From positions 2,225,605 through 2,289,604 of the forward strand of contig NZ_CP007597.1 of assembly GCF_000661955.1 (NCBI RefSeq): 64,000 bases of DNA, given 5' to 3'. The notes beneath the pieces are model-generated. The model saw only the letters and a list, made by a program, of their open reading frames with translations. It did no database searches and was not told where the DNA came from. This DNA is from Stenotrophomonas rhizophila. Its GTDB lineage: Bacteria > Pseudomonadota > Gammaproteobacteria > Xanthomonadales > Xanthomonadaceae. This document shows positions 54,335 through 62,570 of the stretch, one piece after another. Positions within the stretch are counted from its first letter, which is position 1; each line of letters opens with the position of its first letter. Both the position numbers and the translations under genes were made by a program.

Positions 54335-57300
54335 TCAGAACCTGTAACGAACGCCGAGCATGTAACGCGGACTCTGATCTGCGAGCTTCACGATCATCTC
54401 CGAGGTGCGGGAACGCCAGCGGACGTCTTCACCGGTCAGATTGATCGCTTCCAGGCCGAACGACCAGTGATCATCCAGGGTGTAGTTCACGCTGAGATCC
54501 CACTGTTCGTACGCTTCCACGTAGTACGGATTCCGGCTGGCCCCCTGGTTGGCCAGAATCAGGTACTGGTCGCGCCAGTTCCATGCCAAGCGAACCGACC
54601 AACCGTACTTTTCGTACATTAGCATCGCATTGGCCGTGTCGCTCAGGCCCGTGAGCGAGAACTGGTCGATGCCCGGGTCACCCGCATTGTTGTAGCCGAC
54701 ATCCCCGTCCACGATGGTGTAGTTGGCCAGGACGCCAAAGCCGGTGTCGCCGAAGAAGTACTGCCCGCCCAGCTCCCAGCCGTGCAGCTTGGCCTTGTTC
54801 TGGTTGATGGGGCGGTTGACGTTGAACTGGTACAACGGGTCAGCGCCCGTGCCATACAGATCGTAGGCCGCTTCGGTGGCCAGCACCTGCGCGTCGGTAC
54901 CGGTGTAGGCGCCCAACCCGGCCGGGTTGTTGCGCAGCAGGGCCAGCGCGGTGAACAGCGCGGTGTCATTGGCCGAGCACGCCGCCGCATTGGCTGCGCC
55001 CACCTGGGTGATGCAGGCGCCGCTGTTGAGGAATGCCAGGGCGGCCTGCGCATCCGGACCAGCGGTGGGATCCCGCAGGCCGTACAGGTTCTCCTGCACG
55101 ATGGTGTTGCCGATGAAATTGTCGACCGACTTGTTCCAGTACGTCACCGACACGTAACTGGCGTCCGCGAAGTACCACTCCAGTGCCAGGTCGAGGTTGT
55201 CCGACTCCAGCGGCTTCAGCTGCGGGTTCTGGGCGGTGCCACTGGCCCGCGAGGACGGATCGATCAGCACCGAGCCAAACGGTTGCTGTGCGGTCGGGCC
55301 TGCGTAGAGGTTGCCGATCGGCGCACGCGCGATGCTCTTTCCGAACGAGACACGCCCCTTCAGGTCGTCCATGAGGTCGATGCTGAAGTCGAGGTTGGGC
55401 AGAATGTAGCTGTAGGTGTTTTTCTCGGTGAAGGGCTGCTGTTCGTCGGACAGGATCACGCGGAAGTCATTGTTGGACTGCCATTCGATGGCTTCCGGGA
55501 TGGCGATGACCGAGGTGGAGACCACATCGGTGGTTTCATAGCGCACGCCCAGACGGGTATTGGTGCGTCGGCCGCCCAGTTCGCCGTCCAGCTCGACCTG
55601 GAAATAGGCCGATTTGGTCTTCTCCTCCACCAGGTTGTCGGCGGCGCGCTGCGGGCTAACGCCCAGATTGGCGCCATAGTTGTCCGCCGCCCACTGCGCC
55701 AGGCGGCCAGCATCGCCGCGCCAGGCCGTGAAGCTGTTGGCGTTGTAGTCGTTGAACAACCCGACGATGTTGACCGGCTGCAGCAGGTCCATCAGCCCGT
55801 TGGCAACATCCCCGTCAACGTTGGCCACGCCCCAGTCGCCCAGGGTGTTGTAATTCTCCGCGGCCTGGATGCGGTGGGTGGTCTGCTTGCTCGAGTCCAC
55901 GCCAAACTGGAAGCGCCCCTTGTCGAAGCTCCATTCACCGTCGACGCGGCCCTGCTTGATCTCGCTGATCTGGCTCTGCGAATTGATGCGCAGCACCTGC
56001 GAACCAATCTCGCCCGGCACGAAGCCCGGGTTGACCACGCCGTTGGTCTTGGCGATGGCGTCTGCCGTGCTCGGGTACCAGACCTGGGTGCCCACCGGCA
56101 GGCCGTTGTTGAAGTTCATTTCCTGCACCCATGACCCACCGCAATGCGGCCCGGTGGTGCAGTTGTTGGTGCCGGCGATGCTGCTGAAGATGGAGCCGCC
56201 CCCGGTGAGCGGATCGTTCGGCCGACTTTCGTTCTTCGAATTGTGCGCGTCGAAGGTCAGCTTGAACCGGTCGGTGACGTTCCACAGTGCATTGAAGCCG
56301 AGCGATCCCAGCTTGTACTTCTGCATGCTGCGCTGCTGTTCAAGCCCGAAATCCTTGGTTCCCGCGATTTCGCGGATATAGATCGGCGTAGCGACCGCAC
56401 CGCTGGTGTCGAAGGTTACATCGGTGTAGTTGCTGTTCTGCAGCCACATGCCCTGCTCGCCACGATTCTCGGTGATCTCGTTGGTCGAATAGGTGTAGTC
56501 CAGGGTCAAGGTCACCGCGTCGGTCGGCGCGAACTGCAGCACCGCCTGGCCATTGATGCGCTCACGCTCGAACTCGGAGAACGCATAGCGGAGGTCGTTC
56601 GGGCGACCGTACAGCGCGCCCACCGCCGGTGCATTGACCACGGTCGGGTTGCCCGGCATCGTGCCGGTCCACGGCTGGATGTTCCAGTAGTTGTTGGTGG
56701 CCTGCACCGAACCACCCTTGCGCTTCTGGTAGCTGGCACTCAGTCCGACGCCGAAGGTCTTGTCCGGATTGCTGTAGCTGAAAATGCCGGACAGTTCCGG
56801 TGTCAGATCGTCAGCGAACGGTTGGCTCTCGTCGTAGACGGCTTTGGCGCCGACACTGGCGACGGTGCCCTCATGGTCGAACGGCCGCGCGGTCAGGATG
56901 TTGATGGTGGCGCCAATACCCCCGCTGGGCACGTTGGCCTGGCTGGTCTTGTAGACCTCGATGCCATTGATGGCTTCAGCGGCCAGCTGGGCGAAGTTGA
57001 AGGCGCGGGTACCGCCGTCCACGCCGCCGATGGCCACCTGGCCCGACGCGCCGAACGCATCGGCGCCCGGCATCTGGCGGCCGTTGAGGGTCACCATGTT
57101 GAACTGGGGACCAAAGCCACGCGCTGTTACCTGCGCGCCCTCACCATCACGGCGTTCGATGGAGATGCCGGTGATGCGCTGCAGGGACTCGGCCAGGTTG
57201 GTGTCGGGGAACTTGCCGATGTCCTCGGCACTGATCGCATCCACCACACCGGCCGAGTCACGCTTGATATCCATCGCCTGGCTGAGGCTGTTGCGGATGC

Positions 57301-57466
57301 CGGTGACCTGTACGGTGTCCAGCTGTGTCGGGCTGGGCTGGGCCTGTGGCTGGGTAACCGGCGCAGGCGTCGACGCGTCCTGTGCGAATGCGGGATTGAT
57401 GACCAGGACGCCACCTACGAAGGTGAACATGGCCCTGGATGTGAACTTCGCCAGCGTACGGCTCAT
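54335..57466 (-). CDS. TonB-dependent receptor for xylan-derived oligosaccharides
   Basis: A 1043-residue outer membrane receptor of the large carbohydrate-type TonB family. The start at 57466 (MSRTLAKFTSRAMF) has GGAGGG. The signal peptide ends near residue 30; the plug domain (about 50-180) includes DTVQVTGIRNSLSQAMDIKR and GFGPQFNMVTLNGRQMPG. The 22-strand barrel ends with the expected terminal phenylalanine (YRF). It heads the SapC/cupin/halogenase/xyl block, and an xyl-box palindrome lies about 236 bp upstream. Uptake of xylo-oligosaccharides is inferred from the neighbours. Confidence 0.9.
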   Translation of the reverse strand: MSRTLAKFTSRAMFTFVGGVLVINPAFAQDASTPAPVTQPQAQPSPTQLDTVQVTGIRNSLSQAMDIKRDSAGVVDAISAEDIGKFPDTNLAESLQRITGISIERRDGEGAQVTARGFGPQFNMVTLNGRQMPGADAFGASGQVAIGGVDGGTRAFNFAQLAAEAINGIEVYKTSQANVPSGGIGATINILTARPFDHEGTVASVGAKAVYDESQPFADDLTPELSGIFSYSNPDKTFGVGLSASYQKRKGGSVQATNNYWNIQPWTGTMPGNPTVVNAPAVGALYGRPNDLRYAFSEFERERINGQAVLQFAPTDAVTLTLDYTYSTNEITENRGEQGMWLQNSNYTDVTFDTSGAVATPIYIREIAGTKDFGLEQQRSMQKYKLGSLGFNALWNVTDRFKLTFDAHNSKNESRPNDPLTGGGSIFSSIAGTNNCTTGPHCGGSWVQEMNFNNGLPVGTQVWYPSTADAIAKTNGVVNPGFVPGEIGSQVLRINSQSQISEIKQGRVDGEWSFDKGRFQFGVDSSKQTTHRIQAAENYNTLGDWGVANVDGDVANGLMDLLQPVNIVGLFNDYNANSFTAWRGDAGRLAQWAADNYGANLGVSPQRAADNLVEEKTKSAYFQVELDGELGGRRTNTRLGVRYETTDVVSTSVIAIPEAIEWQSNNDFRVILSDEQQPFTEKNTYSYILPNLDFSIDLMDDLKGRVSFGKSIARAPIGNLYAGPTAQQPFGSVLIDPSSRASGTAQNPQLKPLESDNLDLALEWYFADASYVSVTYWNKSVDNFIGNTIVQENLYGLRDPTAGPDAQAALAFLNSGACITQVGAANAAACSANDTALFTALALLRNNPAGLGAYTGTDAQVLATEAAYDLYGTGADPLYQFNVNRPINQNKAKLHGWELGGQYFFGDTGFGVLANYTIVDGDVGYNNAGDPGIDQFSLTGLSDTANAMLMYEKYGWSVRLAWNWRDQYLILANQGASRNPYYVEAYEQWDLSVNYTLDDHWSFGLEAINLTGEDVRWRSRTSEMIVKLADQSPRYMLGVRYRF

Positions 57467-57788
57467 GAACGAGCCCTCCGGCCTGCGGTACGACGGATCG
57501 AAAACGCGCTCATGACTCTCCCCTCTGACATACGATCGAATGGATGTACCGCCCCTCCAGGGGGCACGTACGGGCGATGCCCGTCTTCCACACCGAACAT
57601 CGCAGCGCGCTGTGCGCTCGCTGCGACTCAACTCGCTTTCAGACTTGCCAGAACAGCCGCGTGGTAAAGGGGGGGTACCCGCTGGCCTTACCCCGGCACA
57701 GTGGTAGCGCTACCATCACGTCACGGGCGCAGACTAATCACCCGGGATAACGCTTGTCATCATGCAGCGCAGCAAAGGAGCCGAGCCC
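57467..57788. other. divergent promoter region with xyl-box
   Basis: About 320 bases between the TonB receptor and the LacI gene, carrying the xyl-box at 57702-57715. No gene is supported here; the region must contain promoters for both directions. Confidence 0.5.
57702..57715. promoter_or_regulatory. xyl-box operator between receptor and LacI regulator
   Basis: TGGTAGCGCTACCA is a perfect 14-bp palindrome sharing its core with the site upstream of xylB (50905-50918). It lies about 236 bp before the receptor start and 74 bp before the LacI start, so it can serve the receptor operon, autoregulation, or both. Confidence 0.8.
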
Positions 57789-58910
57789 TTGAAGAACAGC
57801 CCCAAAGCGGCCCGTCGGAAAGCGAGCGGCATCACCATCGACGACGTTGCGGCGCATGCCGGGGTGTCGGCCATGACCGTGTCGCGCGTCATCCACGGCC
57901 ATGCCAGCGTGCGCGACGCCAACCGGGAACGGGTCATGCGCAGCGTGCGCGAACTGGACTACCGGCCCAACCTTGCGGCAAGCGCGCTGGCGGCGGCACA
58001 GCACACCTGCATCGCGCTGATCTACACCAATCCCAGCTCCAGCTACCTGCGCGAGCTGCTGGTCGGTGCGCTGCGCGGGTCCACCCGGGCGGCGGCGCAG
58101 TTGGTCATCGCCACTTGGGATGAACTGGATACCGAGGCACGCTGCGAAGCAGCACGGCAGCTGTCCAGCAGCGTAGCGGGCGTGATTCTTCCGCCGCCCC
58201 TGTGTGAATCGAAAGCGATCGTCGACCAGTTTGTCGGCGCCGGCATCCCGGTGGTCTCCATTGCGTCCAGCCATCTCAACGACAGGATTTCCTGCGTGCG
58301 CATCGATGATCGCCAGGCAAGCCACGACATGGTGTCGCATCTGATCGCCCACGGTCATACCCGCATCGGGTACATCAAGGGCGATCCGAACCAGACCGCG
58401 AGTGCGCACCGCTCGCAGGGCTACCGGGATGCGCTGGCTGACGCGGGCATCGGCTATGACCCCGCGCTGGTCCAACCCGGCTACTTCACCTACCGCTCCG
58501 GACTGGACGCGGCCGAACGGCTGCTGACCCTGCAGCCGCCTCCCAGCGCAATCTTCGCCAGCAACGATGACATGGCATCGGCCGTTGTTTCCGTCGCGCA
58601 TCGGCGCGGCCTGGAGGTGCCGGATGATCTGTCGGTGGTGGGCTTCGATGACACCTCCGCCTCGATCATGGTGTGGCCGGAACTGACCACCGTCCATCAG
58701 CCGGTGGCAGAGATGGCAGACAGTGCGGTCGACATCCTGTTGCGGGAGATTCGCCGCACGCCGTCCTCGGGACGCGTCACGGTCAACCATGTGCTTGCGC
58801 ACCAGCTGATCATGCGCGATTCGGTATCGAGGCCTGGGCTGGCCTCAGGACGGCTGCCATCGCCAGAAGCGGCAAGCCGCTTCTGGGACATCGATGAGCA
58901 AGGTGGCTGA
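57789..58910 (+). CDS. LacI-family regulator, probable xylose/xylan repressor
   Basis: A LacI regulator of about 373 residues. TTG 57789 is chosen: AAAGGAG precedes it by eight bases, while ATG 57762 has no ribosome site. The helix-turn-helix (ITIDDVAAHAGVSAMTVSRVI) and sugar-binding domain closely parallel the regulator at 42914, and the two are evident paralogues. The xyl-box at 57702-57715 lies in its own promoter region. XylR-like control of the receptor and xylose genes is inferred; the inducer is unknown. Confidence 0.87.
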   Translation: MKNSPKAARRKASGITIDDVAAHAGVSAMTVSRVIHGHASVRDANRERVMRSVRELDYRPNLAASALAAAQHTCIALIYTNPSSSYLRELLVGALRGSTRAAAQLVIATWDELDTEARCEAARQLSSSVAGVILPPPLCESKAIVDQFVGAGIPVVSIASSHLNDRISCVRIDDRQASHDMVSHLIAHGHTRIGYIKGDPNQTASAHRSQGYRDALADAGIGYDPALVQPGYFTYRSGLDAAERLLTLQPPPSAIFASNDDMASAVVSVAHRRGLEVPDDLSVVGFDDTSASIMVWPELTTVHQPVAEMADSAVDILLREIRRTPSSGRVTVNHVLAHQLIMRDSVSRPGLASGRLPSPEAASRFWDIDEQGG

Positions 58911-58959
58911 CGCCGCTTGAACCTACAGCCCGAATCCCTGCGATTCTGTGCAAGGACCG

Positions 58960-59307
58960 CTAGCGGCGCAGGGCGTCGATGATCACGCCTGTCGCGATCT
59001 CTACCAGCAGGTAGTCCGTATCCGACTGCCGAACCCACCGCTGCCCGCGACCGGGATCCCGCAGACGGTACTGCGCGTAGTCGTCCACCCAGTAGCGGCG
59101 ATCAACCTCCGCCCAAGGCAAGCGGTCACCACGATGCCAAGCCTTCTTCTGCCAACCCGGCGGTGGTGCGTCACGATTGTGGGGGCCGCCTGCATGGGGC
59201 GGCGGGCCGTTGCCCCGTGCATGATGCGGAGGATCGGCCCAGACCGGGGCCGCAACCATCGCCACTACCACGCCCAGGGCGACGCCAAACAAACGACCGG
59301 CTTTCAT
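58960..59307 (-). CDS. RcnB-like periplasmic protein
   Basis: A 115-residue exported protein with signal peptide (cleavage near residue 24, WADPP), a proline/histidine-rich linker, and a C-terminal segment (RRYWVDDYAQYRLRDPGRGQRWVRQSDTDYLLV) matching the RcnB (YohN) domain. RcnB in E. coli affects nickel/cobalt homeostasis; many relatives are simply envelope proteins. Not linked to the xylan operons. Confidence 0.8.
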   Translation of the reverse strand: MKAGRLFGVALGVVVAMVAAPVWADPPHHARGNGPPPHAGGPHNRDAPPPGWQKKAWHRGDRLPWAEVDRRYWVDDYAQYRLRDPGRGQRWVRQSDTDYLLVEIATGVIIDALRR

Positions 59308-59419
59308 GGAGAACCTCCTGGTCCAGCCGCAGTGCGCGGCGTCATGTCCGGAATATAGAGCAGGGTCTGTGAACGAATCGATGCGCCCGGCCGGTGCCAG
59401 TTGGGCGCCCCGCCACCCA

Positions 59420-59578
59420 TCACTTCGGGGGTGCTGACGGCGACGGAGAATCCGGCTTCGCTGGCGAGGCCGTGTCGGCCGTTGCGTAGGCGCGCGCCTT
59501 CACTCGGAAGGGGGCAATGCATCCGGCGAGGGGGATGCAGATGGAGACAGCGAATGCGACAAACGCCAGTTTTTTCAT
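59420..59578 (-). CDS. small lipoprotein
   Basis: A 52-residue frame from ATG 59578: a hydrophobic stretch ending in a lipobox LAGC (Cys20), then a short tail rich in Ala, Pro and Ser. Its length and features match small lipoproteins that are commonly missed. No clear ribosome site precedes the ATG, so the assignment is tentative. No function is evident. Confidence 0.45.
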   Translation of the reverse strand: MKKLAFVAFAVSICIPLAGCIAPFRVKARAYATADTASPAKPDSPSPSAPPK

Positions 59579-59785
59579 CGAGGGGGCCATGCGTGGGGGC
59601 TACTTTTCTGTGAGCGCTGGAGTCTGGCGCTGTTCATTGTAGATCGATAACCCACTGCCGGAAGTAGCGCGCATCTGCGGAGGTGCGCGGCGGCCGCCCT
59701 TCTGGTCTGCCAGCCTTCCGACCACGGCACCTTCACCGCATCGCCCTATGCTGGAACCCCCTTCGCGTCCATAAGGTAAAGCGCC

Positions 59786-60064
59786 ATGACCAAACTGCAC
59801 ACGCTGATGATTGCCGGCTGCCTGATGGGTTTCAGTGCCGTGGCATCCGCTGAAACAGTCAACCTGACCAACAGCGCAGACGGCGCCAACCGCGATGCCG
59901 GTATCACGGCGGTGAAGAAGAAGCTGCAAGAGGCCTGCACCGAACGCAAGGGCTCGCCCGACGCCGATTCGTTCGAAGTGGTCTTCGAAAAGACCAGCGA
60001 CAACCCGAATGTGCCCAAGCCTTACTACGTGGACGGCAAAATGAAGTGCGAGCTGCCGGGCTGA
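59786..60064 (+). CDS. small exported hypothetical protein
   Basis: A 92-residue protein with a signal peptide (MTKLHTLMIAGCLMGFSAVASA, cleavage before ETV). The mature part is a charged helix-rich domain with two cysteines (EACTERK and KCELPG) that could form a disulfide. The family is not recognised. It is convergent with the serine hydrolase gene. Confidence 0.7.
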   Translation: MTKLHTLMIAGCLMGFSAVASAETVNLTNSADGANRDAGITAVKKKLQEACTERKGSPDADSFEVVFEKTSDNPNVPKPYYVDGKMKCELPG

Positions 60065-60094
60065 GGTCAGCCGGTCAGGGCTCAGCCCGGTGCT

Positions 60095-61273
60095 TCAGGC
60101 CGAACCCGCAGCCTTCTCGCGCGCGGCGATTCTCTCGACCAGCGTGTCGATCGCCGCCTCCATGGCATGCGCCGTATCGTCGCCGCTCTGGTTGGTGATC
60201 ACGAATATGCCGAGGTCGTACTTGGGCACGATGTAGATGTAGCACTGCGACCGTGGCACGCCCCCATGATGCGCAAAGTAGACGCCCTTCAAGGCGTCGC
60301 TGCTGACGATGTTCCAGAAGTAGCCGACGCTGAATTCGGGATCGAATCTCACCAGGGCGCGATGCGATTCCGCCACGACCGGCCCAGCGGCCAGCTGGAA
60401 CTTGAGGTACTTCACCATCTCGGGAACGGTCGCCTTCACGTTTCCGGAAGCGCCCCAGGGCAACTGCGGCATCGGCGTGGTCGGTATCGGGTTGTCACTG
60501 TGGTACCCAACCGCAAGACGGGGCGCCTCGGCATCGCTCAGCCGGAGCCTGACGCCGGTCATGCCTGCAGAGTCCCCCAGGAAGTCGCGCAACAGCGTTT
60601 CGTAGTCGCGCTTGTAGACCACTTCCAGGATGTGCGCCACCAGCTCCGTTCCCGCACTTGAATAGGCGTATTCCTCTCCGGGCATGCCGGCAATCTCGAC
60701 CGTGTGCAGATCCCTGAAGAAATCCGCCTGGCCGTAGCGCGCGTACACGGCATTGAGTTGGCCGGGCGTACGGTGATCGGTGAAGTCGGCCAGCACCGTG
60801 TTCGCACGCGCCGGCAACATGTTCGGCAGACCACTGGTATGTGAGAGCAGGTTGCGAACGCGCAGGGGCTCGCCCTTGTACTGCAGGTTCGGGTAGTCCC
60901 CCTGCAGGTACATCCGGATGTCGTCGTCCAGACCCACCTTGTGCTCCAGGACGGCGTTGGCCATCAGGGTGCCGGCCAGGGTCTTGCTCAACGAGCCGAT
61001 TTCGTAGAGGGTCGCGTCGGTCGGAGGGCCTGGCTTCCCCGCTTCCATGTCGCCGCGGTGCCGGATGAACGCCTGGCCCCGGTACACCACGCCGATCGAG
61101 GTCGAGTGCAGCAAGGGTTGCTCGATGAGGGTTGCGGCGACCTCATCGATGTCCGTGGCCAGATCCGTCGCCGGGGCTTTTTCGCCGGCGCATCCGGCGG
61201 CCAGAAGCGCAGCGACCACTACGAGGCAACTCAACCAGTGCCTGTGTCGAACAACCATCGAAGTAGCTCGCAT
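60095..61273 (-). CDS. beta-lactamase-family serine hydrolase, lipoprotein
   Basis: A 392-residue class-C-type serine hydrolase. A lipobox (LAAGC, Cys28) makes it a lipoprotein; ATG 61258 is an alternative start. The nucleophile motif is SLSK (Ser94-Lys97). The second motif reads YSS instead of the usual YxN, which is compatible with an esterase or peptidase rather than a true beta-lactamase. HHGGVP may supply the third (KTG-like) element. It hydrolyses an unknown ester or amide in the periplasm. Confidence 0.82.
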   Translation of the reverse strand: MRATSMVVRHRHWLSCLVVVAALLAAGCAGEKAPATDLATDIDEVAATLIEQPLLHSTSIGVVYRGQAFIRHRGDMEAGKPGPPTDATLYEIGSLSKTLAGTLMANAVLEHKVGLDDDIRMYLQGDYPNLQYKGEPLRVRNLLSHTSGLPNMLPARANTVLADFTDHRTPGQLNAVYARYGQADFFRDLHTVEIAGMPGEEYAYSSAGTELVAHILEVVYKRDYETLLRDFLGDSAGMTGVRLRLSDAEAPRLAVGYHSDNPIPTTPMPQLPWGASGNVKATVPEMVKYLKFQLAAGPVVAESHRALVRFDPEFSVGYFWNIVSSDALKGVYFAHHGGVPRSQCYIYIVPKYDLGIFVITNQSGDDTAHAMEAAIDTLVERIAAREKAAGSA

Positions 61274-61380
61274 GCGTCGGCGCTTGGTGGGTAGGCGGAA
61301 AGGGACCTTAAGATAGCGGATGAACGGCGCGCACGCCTGTCGCTGGAGGTTGGGCGGCTACCGGCCATGCCGCGGGCGGT

Positions 61381-61450
61381 AGCGGACCAACGGTCCGCTC
61401 TACGATGGATCGTCCAGCCCTGGCCGCAGCGGACCAACGGTCCGCTCTAC
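61381..61450. repeat. two SMAG-like palindromic repeats (GTAG type)
   Basis: A 23-bp unit with the palindromic core AGCGGACC..GGTCCGCT and ending in CTAC occurs identically at 61381-61403 and 61428-61450. Read on the minus strand it begins GTAG and forms a stem-loop (AGCGGACC/GGTCCGCT), the hallmark of SMAG elements, REP-like repeats of Stenotrophomonas maltophilia. The pair lies in the intergenic region between the serine hydrolase and the esterase. Confidence 0.7.
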
Positions 61451-61478
61451 CGTGTCCCCGACCTTTCATTCCTTCGGT

Positions 61479-62483
61479 TCAGCGCAGCTGATCCTTCAGG
61501 AACACCCACGTAATCAACGTGGCATCGGGCCCGTCGGGATCGGTAAACGGCAATCCCGTCTGGCTGCCACTCCACGCATGCCCCATCCCCTGCACCACGT
61601 AATGCTGGGCCAGCGTCCTGCCGCCGTAGGTGTAGGTGTCAACCCGATATGCGCGCCCACCCGGCACCTGCCCGTTGTAGGTACTGGTCGGCACGTACTT
61701 CACCGAGTCGTTGTCCAGGCCATCGTCGGCCAGGTCATTGGTCTGCAGGAACTGGCGCACGGCCTGCTGGCCGTTCACCGGGTTCACCGTGCTGTCGGCG
61801 GTGCCATGGAACACCAGCACCGGGATCGGTCGCGGTGTCGGCGAGCCCGAGCACTGCCAGGCCAGCCGACCGTTGCTGTCCGGCGAATAGATGCTGCCCG
61901 CCAAGAGCGCGTAGGCGCTGCCGGACACGGTGGTGGCCCCCTTGTACATGCCGCCAGAATGGATCGCACCGGCGGCGAATACATCCGAATAGCAGGCCAG
62001 CATGATCGAGGTCATCGCACCACCGGCCGAAATGCCGGTGACGTAGACCCGGCGCGGATCGACGCTGTAGCTGCCCTTCACCTGGTCCACGATCCCGGCC
62101 AGGATCGACGCCTCGCCGCTGCCGCGCGCCTGGTTGATCGGCAGCTGCCAGTTCCAGCAGCGTGCGGGGTTGGCGGTGACGTTCTGCCGGGGATAGACCA
62201 CCAGGAAGCCTTCCGTATCGGCCACGTCGTTGAAGCCGGAGGCCTCGCCCATCAGGTTCGGCCCGGTCACGCAGCCGTGCAGCACCAGCAGCACGGGCAG
62301 CGGCTGCGTGGCGTCGTAGCCCGCGGGCACCCACACCTGGTACTCGCGGGCGCCGAAGATGTTGCCGAACAGGCCCACATCCCAATGCCCGGCGGGCCCT
62401 GCCGCGAAGGCGCTTGCCGCCGTTGCCAGCCAGGTGCACAGCACCAGCGCGGCCGCCTTGATCGAATTGATTCCAGAGTTCAT
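61479..62483 (-). CDS. PHB depolymerase/feruloyl-esterase-type alpha/beta hydrolase
   Basis: A 334-residue exported esterase of the extracellular catalytic type 1 short-chain PHA depolymerase family. The signal peptide ends near residue 28. The oxyanion motif LHGC is at 68-71 and the lipase box GISAGG at 150-155 (Ser152). The ATG has GAGGA upstream. The same fold is used by feruloyl and acetyl-xylan esterases of the CE1 kind, so a xylan link is possible, but the short-chain PHA depolymerase subgroup is the closer match by appearance. Not in operon with the xylan genes. Confidence 0.82.
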   Translation of the reverse strand: MNSGINSIKAAALVLCTWLATAASAFAAGPAGHWDVGLFGNIFGAREYQVWVPAGYDATQPLPVLLVLHGCVTGPNLMGEASGFNDVADTEGFLVVYPRQNVTANPARCWNWQLPINQARGSGEASILAGIVDQVKGSYSVDPRRVYVTGISAGGAMTSIMLACYSDVFAAGAIHSGGMYKGATTVSGSAYALLAGSIYSPDSNGRLAWQCSGSPTPRPIPVLVFHGTADSTVNPVNGQQAVRQFLQTNDLADDGLDNDSVKYVPTSTYNGQVPGGRAYRVDTYTYGGRTLAQHYVVQGMGHAWSGSQTGLPFTDPDGPDATLITWVFLKDQLR

Positions 62484-62570
62484 TGCCAGATCCTCATGCG
62501 TGAGTCGTGGATGAAGTGGTTCCGGGAATCCTCGTGGACCAGCCTTCCAGAGGGTGCTGCGACGCCGCTG

